From positions 9,931-53,673 of the forward strand of contig NW_014040543.1 in assembly GCF_001186125.1 (NCBI RefSeq): a DNA stretch of 43,743 nt, given 5' to 3'. The DNA is from Sphaeroforma arctica JP610. Taxonomy: Eukaryota > Opisthokonta > Ichthyosporea > Ichthyophonida. Positions within the stretch are counted from its first letter, which is position 1; the number at the start of each line of letters is the position of its first letter. The notes beneath the pieces were generated by a model. It was not told the DNA's origin. It saw only the letters and a list, made by a program, of their open reading frames with translations, and ran no database searches. Below are positions 12,601 to 21,529 of the stretch, one piece after another. The position numbers were made by a program, and so were the translations under genes.

Positions 12601-14347
12601 TGTGCTCAGGTCGTGCGTATACGCCGGATTAGAGGCAAGTTCATTTTTGTAAAATCTGAGGGCCTCATGCGGGCGATCAGGCACCATTCCAGCTAACAGC
12701 GCGTTACCCATTGACGCGAATGTAACTTTGCCCTTACCCGTACTTTTACCTCCTGTGATCTTTGCACCGCGGATTTGAGTACTACATACGGCGCCACTCG
12801 AAACCACACTCTCCTTTACCTCTACCCCGCTCACGCTACCTGCGGCATGAACCATCACAAACACACGGGATCGAGCCGTGAGGTCTACTGCTGAGGCATT
12901 CCCACAGTATGCACTCCACACCTTCAGCGCGTCATCTACGCGACCACACCTACCTAGCACACAGATCATTTCATCTGGCTCCAAAGGGCTGTGCAGGACT
13001 TGTAATGGCCTTTTACGGTCATAAAGTGGATACCCAGACATTGCATGCACCACTTCCGCTATGCATTCGACTTGACTGGTGTATTTTAAGCTGTATTTAT
13101 ACAGCAGAAATAGACTTTTTAGTAAGAGGCGAAATACAGCAAAGCACGAGTCTATCGACAACATCGTCAACGCCACCTTGTAATAGTTGGTTTGCTGTCA
13201 ATTTTTACTGTTCCCTGAATGTACGAATGTAAGATGACTCGCAGACCCACTATAAGGGCTAACCGAAAAATGACGCATATTCACATACGTGTATAGATAT
13301 TTCTCACTACATAATGTCAGAATGCACTCCTACATGCAGTACAACCCTATTTCTTGACCAATAGTTGGATCGACTCGCGGCGACTATGCGTCACTATTTA
13401 TATTACATGCACAGAGTACTTAGCTACAAATAATTGACACATGCAGATGGAGTTTCAGCCATATTCAAGTGCAAGAAAAGCTGCTATGGTTCACGTACTC
13501 GATCACCAAAACAGCTCACTTCAACTTACCTTTTGGTTGCTAGTACACACATGCGTTCGTTCACAGGCAGTCGGTGTTGCATCGCCGCTTGAAATACCTC
13601 CCAACACTCCACAAAGCGCTTCTCCTTCTTGCAGAGATCCATCACAAAGGCACAATGAACATCTGTAACGGCACCATTGTTCTGTTTCAGCCCTCTCTTT
13701 ATCAAGTGGATCGCATTCTTCCACTGGTCTTTCTCGGGAGGCCTTTCGTTCCTGCGTACGACTTTACCACCCACAATCACCCAATTAGTACCCTGTGTGT
13801 TTACTTTGCGCTTCGATGTGTTTGTTTTGCGCTTAGTGGAGTGTGGAAAGTGGTTCGACAAGTCATCTCCCTGCACCCCTCCGGCCCCAGACGGCTCTTG
13901 AGATCTGATGTATTCCTTATCGCGGTCGTGCGCTCGTTTATAAGACACAGACTCTGATACCCCTTCCCAGGTGCGTAATTTATAGTCTATATCTCGGCGG
14001 GTAAGCAATTTCTCGGTTGTCAGGTCGGACTTGTGTGGTGATTGATGGTTACTAGCGCTACTATGGTCTAGTTTACTACTGTATAATCTTCTGCCTATCT
14101 CTGCAAACGGCAACCCTTGATCATGAATGCGCGAACATCTGTTGAACATATCTTGTGGAGAACCTCCAGTCAGCGTACTATCTGGTGTCCACAAGATAGA
14201 GCCAGCAGATTGAGTCTGAGTGGCTGTAACACACGCATTAAATGCACTATAACATGCTTCCGTTCGCCTTCGTGTGCGTGAGTATGTGTGACTGCATATG
14301 TGTATATATCTGTTGCACAGTAAGCGCCCGTATACTACTGTATTCAT
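6652..14347 (-). CDS. Giant pentatricopeptide repeat (PPR) protein, two exons
   Basis: Exon 1 is 14347-13530 and exon 2 is 13090-6652. The intron 13529-13091 has a GTAAGT donor and a CAG acceptor, and the AG|C phases agree. The product is about 2,418 residues. The ATG at 14347 is the first in frame and gives an Arg-rich, nearly acid-free N-terminus (RTRRRTEACYSAF) typical of a mitochondrial presequence. PPR helical pairs are clearest at about residues 430-830, for example VVTYNTAISAYARAGCFDEA, followed by units with ISYTGVIDAANSSGRYTEA and YTSALTACVGGGRQARAVDV. Weaker units recur near 1420-1500 and 2150-2370. The segments between are low-complexity, rich in Ser, Thr and His. PPR proteins bind single-stranded organellar RNA; a role in mitochondrial RNA processing or translation is inferred. 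No SMR, DYW or RNase domain is visible at the C-terminus (ends GLPKDVL). The size is far above the usual 400-1,400 residues for the family. Confidence 0.9.
13091..13529 (-). other. Intron of the PPR gene
   Basis: This is the only intron I need for the PPR gene: 439 bases, minus-strand GTAAGT donor next to 13530 and acceptor TACAG just before 13090. Removing it joins two codon fragments into AGC and keeps the frame. The exon-2 frame also stays open some way into the intron, so intron retention would yield a plausible-looking but different N-terminus. Confidence 0.75.
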
Positions 14348-15108
14348 CCTTGCATCAGAAGCTTTGCACGGCAAGCAAATACCCCTGTTAATAGTCTATC
14401 AGTCTAAATTGGTGCTGTGCTTGAGTATATGAAGTAGCATCAGCAGCTACCTTTGTAAAGTAGAGTAGATTCGACAAAATAAAGCATCGCAAAGTGATTA
14501 TGTTGAAGAAGGCAGCAATATTATAATGCTGTACCCCTGATACTCAAATTTCTCGGTAGTATGTTCAACCTCTACATATAGATGCGATAATGTGAAGTCA
14601 GTGATCTATTTGGACGTCACCTGGAGGTAATAATGTTCTAACGACTAGGTATAGGTGCGTGAGCTGCCATATCAATATATTAACAATACATCTATGTGCT
14701 ACTAATACATCTCTGGGTACTGTGACCGAACCCACTTGTCGGTGACTGGGTTTGGTCTCTGCGTTCGTGGAGAGATATTATAGTGATCACATACACATTG
14801 AAATCATATCTATATAAAACCAAATCTATATCCATTTTGTAAATATTTTTACCTATCCGTGTGCACGAACATATTTTGACATCATGACAAATATTTGTGT
14901 AAATGTACATCATGATATATAAAATATATATAACAACGTATGTATGAATATACGCCGGCAGAACCGATAGACAGCAAAGGCCCAATAGACCCCGAAAGTT
15001 ACCTAATTCTATGCCCCATATTACTTGTGTATAGACTGCAGAGTGTAGACCCTTCATACAATCGCTGGCTACAGCTTGAATACAATTTACTATTTCTTCT
15101 CGTTAAGT
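14348..15108. promoter_or_regulatory. Divergent promoter region between PPR and thioredoxin-like genes
   Basis: These 761 bases separate the divergent ATGs of the PPR gene (minus) and the thioredoxin-like gene (plus). The stretch is AT-rich with TATA-like runs near 14920-14935. A minus-strand open frame of about 120 codons at 14692-15057 has no recognisable features and I do not call it. Core promoter elements cannot be placed with confidence. Confidence 0.45.
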
Positions 15109-15450
15109 ATGAGTAGACGAATTGCTGCTTTTGCAGCCATCGGTGTAGTAGGAACATGCGTGGGGGCCTACGTCTTGCAATCAACCCAGCAATCATCACC
15201 TAGTGAGCCCAAGAAGAAGGGTTTGCCTGTATCTCAATTACCCAGTGATATGTCCAAGTACGATCCAGATGATCCCATGGTACAACTAGCACTCAAGCTA
15301 AGGGAAGAGGGTGCAGTATTATATACAACCGATTGGTGTGGCCCGTGTAAAAGACAAAAAGATGCGTTTGGCGATGCTCAGGACCTGCTGCCGCAGGTGG
15401 ACTGCTCGCGCATGGACGGTCGACGTGGCTTCAAACCTGAGTGTCTGAAG
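15109..15450 (+). CDS. Membrane-anchored thioredoxin-like protein, first exon(s)
   Basis: The ATG at 15109 opens a frame with a single hydrophobic anchor at residues 4-22 (IAAFAAIGVVGTCVGAYVL), a charged linker (EPKKKG), and then a thioredoxin-fold start with active site DWCGPCKRQK near residue 73. A second cysteine pair follows in VDCSR and PECLK. This layout, strand-WCxxC-helix-VDCxx...PECLK, recalls the thioredoxin domain that accompanies or is fused to VKOR-type oxidoreductases, which passes electrons between thiols. The exon probably ends at 15450, where CTGAAG meets a GTGTGT donor in phase 0 after 114 codons. The frame continues to 15609 only through low-complexity sequence. The expected cis-Pro part of the fold (often YPTW) is not seen nearby, so the 3' exons are unresolved or the gene is broken. 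The location (ER or mitochondrial membrane) is inferred. Confidence 0.65.
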
Positions 15451-15614
15451 GTGTGTTCGCTCGTATATCGTATGAGTACCTTGTGGTGTGTGTTCGCTCT
15501 TATATCGTATGAGTACCTTGTGGTGTGTGTACACATTCTATCTGATATACAATGGCATGTGTATGCGTATTTACTTGGTGTACTGTTGCATACGACGCGA
15601 TCCCCGTAAGAGTT

Positions 15615-15715
15615 AGTAAGGTTTGTTTGGCTATACTCAGGATCTTCTCTTGGATTACTCACGCCTCGAAGTTTGGCGTGGTTTTAGCTCCGAGTGTCTG
15701 GGGGTGTGTATACAT
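15615..15715 (+). pseudogene. Decayed copy of the 3' half of the thioredoxin-like exon
   Basis: The stretch around 15630-15700 follows the parent exon segment 15375-15450 closely. Its frame reads YTQDLLLDYSRLEVWRGF and then SSECLG, where the parent reads DAQDLLPQVDCSRMDGRRGF then KPECLK. It too runs into a GTGTGT-like donor. The CxxC half is missing from this copy and one cysteine is lost, so I call it an exon relic. Confidence 0.65.
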
Positions 15716-15765
15716 TCATATCGTATGTGCAATGTACGTGTGTATGCGTTTTTACCAATCGCAGT

Positions 15766-16140
15766 GTTGCCTCTGACTGATTGGTATGGCCGGTGCAAGA
15801 GACAGAAAGGTGCGCTGAATATGTGTGTGTTTCTATGTAAGATGTGCAGTTGTATGTGTACACTCGCGGAGATAACACTAGCAGGACCTGCGAGCAAACC
15901 ACATATTTTATACGATGCAGCGTTGTACACGAACCAATTGATGTAGTCCGTGCAAGTGACAAAAAGGCGCGCTGAATATGTGTGTTTTTCTATGTAAGAT
16001 GTGCAGTTTTTATTTTTACACTCGCGGAGATAAAACTAGCAAGACCTGCGGGCAAACCATCTATTTTATACGATGCAGCGTTGTACACGAACCAATTGAT
16101 ATGGTCCGTGCAAGTGACGAAAAGGTGCGCTGAACGTGTG
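15766..16140 (+). repeat. ~157-bp tandem array carrying decayed CxxC exon cores
   Basis: Three copies of the active-site segment start near 15774, 15931 and 16088, about 157 bp apart. The first reads LTDWYGRCKRQKGAL, clearly derived from the parent TTDWCGPCKRQKDAF, with the first active-site Cys changed to Tyr. The next two carry stops or other changes in the corresponding frame. The intervening bases are also repeated: the segment near 15860-15925 recurs near 16020-16083. The unit is therefore a duplicated exon core plus flanking intron. Confidence 0.75.
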
Positions 16141-16308
16141 TGTGCTTTCGTGTCGTACGTGTAGTTGTGTGCGTTTTTGTTTTGTGTCTGTAATTGTGTG
16201 TGTGTTATATTGTGTGCGTAAATGTGTTCGTTTTTGTATCGTGTGTGTAAATGTGTGCGTGTTATATCGTGTGTGTAATTGTGTACGTGTACACATGTAT
16301 TTACTAAG

Positions 16309-16416
16309 GTGGTATTGTTTATGACCGATTTTTGTGGTCTGTGTAATAGACGGAAAGATGTGTTGGGTGATACTCAGGACCCTTCGCCACATGTGGACTG
16401 CTCACACTTCGCTTGT
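16309..16416 (+). pseudogene. Last tandem copy of the CxxC exon, possibly a usable cassette exon
   Basis: This copy keeps an open phase-0 frame of 36 codons reading FMTDFCGLCNRRKDVLGD and then TQDPSPHVDCSH, parallel to the parent DWCGPCKRQKDAFGD and AQDLLPQVDCSR. It is preceded by CTAAG (an AG acceptor) and ends at TGT|GTAAGC, a good donor. Both active-site cysteines survive, unlike in the copies just upstream. It may be a relic, or an alternative or second thioredoxin-half exon. Parent-copy protein similarity is plain; splicing use is inferred. Confidence 0.5.
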
Positions 16417-16473
16417 GTAAGCAGCTTTTTGTGTGTGTGTGTACTTGCATGTGCGGCAGCGTCATGTGTATAG

Positions 16474-18434
16474 ATATGTGAGTTCAGTGATGATATATTT
16501 GGGATGCGAGCGCAGCTATGGCCTTGAAGGCTTCATAGTCTGGTCTGTCAAAAATATGCGTTGGTGACCGCACCTGTACCATTTTCCTATCAATTGAAGG
16601 TCTGTTGGTTTTTGGCGTGTCAATAATCATGTCAATATTTATACTCACTGAGGAAACTGTGTTGTCAACTTATAAAGATTAGAGCCCGCTTGAAAATCAA
16701 TAGACACTGCACCTCGTACATGTATGTCTAACGTATCGAGATCACGACCGACCAAGCATCAGCAATCTAACCTGTAGACGTTTCTGATACTGCAGCTCGG
16801 TATTAGAACAGTACCCTCATGGAAACGATCAGACGGCTCCTTCATTCCCGGAGATCCGAATCTAAACAAACTGCAAAAGAATATGCTCAGCTCGTCTACC
16901 AATTTCCAATTACATTAAAATTAGTATATTCAATTTCAATTTCTTCGCTCCTGTCTATAAGTCGTACGAATTTGTCGTTCCTTTGATTGCTAGGAACCGC
17001 TAGCATACCATATCCTCTTGTTTTGGCCCTTGCTTTATTATAGCCCTTGATGTTCGCAAAAGATTGAACTTATTCGAACCTGCCCCATAGTGTATATTTC
17101 TCGCTGTGTCTCGTACTTAGGTCCTGTTGCCAGAAATTTGTCGTTGCCTGATTTATTAAGCACGACCAACTCAATTTTTTGTTATTGCGTAATTACGTGT
17201 GTGACTTCTCATATACACTATGGAATGTGCTGCATTGAAAAATAAATGGATTGCTTCGATGTGTATATCATCCACTGTGTATTGCCCTAAGTATGTCCTC
17301 CAGAAGTGTATAGATGCCCATACATGGCCATAACAAACTCTATACTTCGATAGTGTATAATCGCAAATGCGAAAGCTTGAACTATCACCTATGCCAAAAG
17401 AATGATCATGAAGAACTCGTGATTACGAACAAACAAAGTCTGGTTTTTTCTTCTACATAGGACGATAGCTGAGTTTGACTATGGCGTCCCACGATCGCGC
17501 GTGTTGGGAGGTTGCGTGCGTCTGCCTCGGATTTCTATCTATAGATACGAGTGCAACAATTTTCTTCTCTTATACACATTTTGCACTAAAAACGTTATTT
17601 TCAATTTAATATTGATATTCAAACCTTAAGAGTTACACAGGTGTAGAATGAGATTTACTGCAGATGCATATTCATGTGTAAACGTTTCGATGGACGCATA
17701 TGAGTACTTTCCGTAGCTGTATGTAAATGAGTGTTACGAATAAGACGACGAGGCGTAGTCAAAAGCATATAAATGTTCGGCGAACGTGTTGCCCTTCTAG
17801 TGTGTTAAGACGTCGCATACCTCGTGCCTATTTCAAATCGCAAAACTGGATACATTCAATGTAATTCAAGAGTCTTGTATTAAATTTATGCGTTGATATT
17901 GGAAGTTCTGAAATAACTCTGCTTTGGAACGAATACGAATGCGAAGGTGCCAGGAAGGAGTGTAATAAAAAAAGGATCCGTTCAAAAATCGGGGCGAATC
18001 TCTAAAATCTCATGAATTTCATCTGCAATTCACAATCCTTGACGACAATTGCATATAAATACTGTATCCCGTAAATTCCTTTTTTGTTTCTCGTCGAAAA
18101 AGTCGTTAACCTTTTTAACTGCGCATTACAGCAAATTGACGTGTATTACATCTCAAATGATTGGTATGCCATGATAATATTATGTGCTCCATTTTTTTCT
18201 GACGGGGCCGCCTCTGCCAACCAAGAAATCAATCACAAACAAGTTGTCGAAAAAAACACTAAAACAGACCGCCGGACGGGAATTACACGACTTCTCGAGT
18301 ACCGGATAGCACAAGCAATGGACCATTTAACGCACCAGCGCTGCCAGAGAGTATGTGAATAGCTTACGAGCGTGTAAGGCGAGCTCATAAAAACCATTGT
18401 TTCCCAATTTTGTCGACAATACTAAAATTTAATT
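16474..18434. other. Intergenic, no gene recognised
   Basis: About 2 kb of AT-rich sequence. I searched it for the missing C-terminal exon of the thioredoxin-like gene and found no convincing candidate. A 92-codon + frame at 18084-18362 has no ATG start and no family resemblance. Confidence 0.6.
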
Positions 18435-18506
18435 GGCGGCGTCCAGGAATCGAACCTGGGACCTCTACCACCCGAAGGTAGAATCGTACCACTAGACCAA
18501 CGCCGT
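18435..18506 (-). tRNA. tRNA-Pro-CGG: tRNA-Pro (anticodon CGG)
   Basis: The 72-base minus-strand gene has all four arms. The anticodon loop is TTCGGGT, giving CGG, and the anticodon stem is TCTAC-type. The internal A box TGGTCTAGTGG and B box GGTTCGATTCC match the Pol III consensus, the B box exactly. A T4 terminator follows about 10 bases downstream. No intron and no encoded CCA. The acceptor stem pairs well at positions 2-7 (CGGCGT with ACGCCG), but position 1 (A) faces C72. The body closely follows typical eukaryotic tRNA-Pro. Confidence 0.95.
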
Positions 18507-19859
18507 ATGTTTTTAGTCTGACATTACATTATCTATAGCACTGTAAAATTATTTATATCTATTCGGTTGGTTTGCAACGTAAGTTAAAATTGGAATATAT
18601 GATCTGGCTTCTGAACATGGCGATCAGTTCAAGCAGACTTCACTGGCATAACAACTATACGCTAATTTGATATTTTATATATGATCTTATTTGATTGAGA
18701 AAGCAGTTCCACAGCGACGGATCATCGAGTTAGGAAACCCTACGGTGACATCTGCACGCCACACTTAGCCACTTTATTACCACTGTGGTTGTAGATAATC
18801 GGAACGGATGTAATCTGGCACAACCTAAGTCGATGATTGAACTTCTTACTGGCTGATCATCGAGCAACTATTTATCACGTCTAATATTAGAAAAGTGATG
18901 TTACAACTACAAGTAGGTATATAATTGAAGAGACAAGGGCAACTTGGAATCCCTAAGAGACTCCCTGCTGTTGGTTTTGGCGTGCACCGATACCATTGAT
19001 AATGAAACATTAATGTACCTGACCTAGACATTCGACTGATTTGATTACTCCACGTAACTTTATCACAACTCGCAGATGTCGAAGAAAAAGGTTAAAATAA
19101 CATTAATACATTTAAGTCTTATAGGTCGACTCTGCCACTTATCTGTTATCTCTTTACAATTTTAATGACCTGCCTTTCCCGGCCAATCCATTAGGCTGAT
19201 GTAACGCGCTTCATTACCAGTGGTTTAACCGATCGAGAACCACACCTTGTAAGTCGCTTTACGTCTTTTTATGTTGTATCACCTACCAACATATATAGAT
19301 TTATCGCGATATGAAATCACTATTAAATACCAGGCTGACACGCATGCAAACTGTTATTACTCACAAGTTATCACCACGGATCGATTATAGCACATGAAAG
19401 CTCCGCTGGTTTCCGGGGTTAAAATTAGGGACGCACTGTAAGCTAGAATACTGGAGTAGATCGATAAGAATAGTTTATCGATATCGAATCGAACCTGATA
19501 ACTACTACGTATTCTTACAAAGCGAGAGCAAAAATCTCCCTGCTGATAGTTCACACTTGAATTGATCATAGCATTAGCAAAAGTGTTTTTATAGAAACAG
19601 CCGTGTTACTTCTAATACGAATTAATTCTGCATCTGCTAGTAGTGTTTAAAGAATTAGGACTGATAGTATTGTTTGTGATCAACATCTTGAATACGTACA
19701 AGGAACATGCAAATGTTTGGGTAGTTGCAAACAATGACAAACCGAATTCGCGGAATGGATATAAATATTCAATACATAGCAGGCAATTAACTTATTTTAC
19801 CGGGCAATACTGCCGAGAGTGAGCTCATTGTTACTTCCGCGACGATTTAAAGGCACACG
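18507..19859. other. Intergenic, no gene recognised
   Basis: AT-rich sequence between the tRNA gene and the first satellite block. The short open frames here (about 60-70 codons) show no domain, composition or start context that would support a gene. Confidence 0.6.
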
Positions 19860-21250
19860 CTGATGATTTGATCATTTCGAACTGAAAAAGACTAAGCAGC
19901 GCGTATAGCACCAGTATATGTCATGATATTAAGCTGCTCGTACTTGAGATGATTCAGAATGTAACCAATCATACAACTACGACTCATGTGGTCCTCGAAG
20001 ATGGGCAATGGTGATTGTACATATTTGTGTGCTGCCAAAAGATTGCTCATCATGTTTCCGATGCGAATATTTATTCTCTTAAAGATGGTTTGCGTGTGTC
20101 AATCGACATCTTTTTTTTCTCTCACAAAATATCAGTTGGGATTTACATGCATGTGAGTACTCGATCACTTTACGGGAGTCCCTCCACAAGTTACACGCAT
20201 CAAACTAAAACCAACTAAAGGGGTGAATACAAAATATCGAAGATTGGCAGTGGTGATTGTACATATTTGTGTACTGAACAAAAGATTGCTCATCATGTTT
20301 CCGATACGAATATTTAATCTCTTAAAGATGGTCATGTTTCCTATGCGAATATTTAATCTCTTCAAGATGGTTCGCGTCTGTCACTCGATATCTTATTTTC
20401 TCTCAAAAAATAACAGTTGGGATTTATATACATTTGAGTACCCTGTATCTTTACGAGAGTCCCTGTACAAGTTACACGTATCAAACTAAAACCAAATAGA
20501 GGGCTCAATACTAGATAGACGGGATACATAGAACATACCCCTACACTTCAGTCGCTATCAATATCATGGTAAGTTGAGGAATCACCTCTTAGAAAAGATA
20601 ATTTGATAATCATGAACTAAAGAGGACTAATCAGCCTGTATAGCACCAGTATATGCCATGATAATAAGTTGCTCGCACTTATTGAGATGATTCAGAATTG
20701 TATCTGCAGTATGTTTCACAAAGAGTGTGCCAATTAAAGGTTAAAAGTCGTCCCGGTTATATAATATTACATTTCGGTTTCGATTCAAACTTTGAATTTC
20801 TTAAAGATTGTTCGTGTGTCACGAGATAACTCTTTTTACTCCGGCAAAATATCAGTTAGGAATTATACATATTTGAGTACCTTTTATTTTTACGGGAGTC
20901 CTTCTTCAAGTTGCATGCACCAAATTACAATAAAATTACAGGTTGAACGATCAATAAACAAATACATGAAACAGAAACCTACACTTCAGTCGCAATTCAT
21001 ACAATAGCGAGTTGATAAATCACCTCAAAGGTACGACATTGGTTCTATAATTTGCATATACCGTTTGAAAGATTATAAATCTAGCAAATTTTAACTAAGA
21101 GGTTAACTAAGAGGTTGCCAAGTAAGTGTTAAAAGCCAGCTCAGCTGTAGAATATTTTGGTCGGTTTCTATTCACACTTCGAATCTTTTAAAGATTGTCC
21201 GTGTGCGCAAGTTACACGCATCAATGTATAATCATGTAGAGTATGAAGAG
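19860..21250. repeat. Left block of degenerate satellite
   Basis: Diverged tandem copies share motifs with the right block: GGGAGTCCCT..CAAGTTACACGC, ACACTTCAGTCGC, AAGTTGA..ATCACCTC and AAGATTGTCCGTGTG. A sub-repeat with GATTGCTCATCATGTTTCC occurs near 20040 and 20285. A segment with TAGCACCAGTATATG occurs near 19908 and 20641. Stop-rich in every frame and judged non-coding. Confidence 0.8.
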
Positions 21251-21471
21251 TAGCTGAAAGGTACGAGACAATAGGATGCAATAGACCTCTTCTCAAGTAC
21301 GGTTATCTCAGCTAGGAAAAGTCCTTAGTCTGAGAGAACCGAACTGAGTCTTTATTCGTGCTTTCATTAGACTCAGGATTTACTTGAGTGTTTCTCTCAC
21401 ACGCGGGAGTCCCGGTATATCTTACCGATTCTACCGCTGATATTTCTGATGACCCTAATACCAGAAATATT

Positions 21472-21529
21472 CCAATCCTAATTCCAAAACTCAGTATTTG
21501 ATTATTCTGGGTTTTGGGATTTAGATTGG
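21472..21529. repeat. Imperfect inverted repeat (hairpin)
   Basis: The arm 21472-21494 (starts CCAATCCTAATTCC) is a near reverse complement of 21507-21529 (ends GGGATTTAGATTGG), around a 12-base loop. Pairing may extend weakly outward. It sits between the left satellite block and the downstream edge of the Ty3-type element, where a 3' LTR would be expected. Its function is unknown. Confidence 0.6.

Noticed and set aside
15684-16392. Minus-strand frames of 90-108 codons rich in His, Thr and Tyr
   Set aside because: They are reverse translations of TG-rich tandem sequence between the decayed CxxC exon copies.
18084-18362. 92-codon + frame upstream of the tRNA gene
   Set aside because: No ATG start, no recognisable domain, and isolated in non-coding AT-rich sequence.
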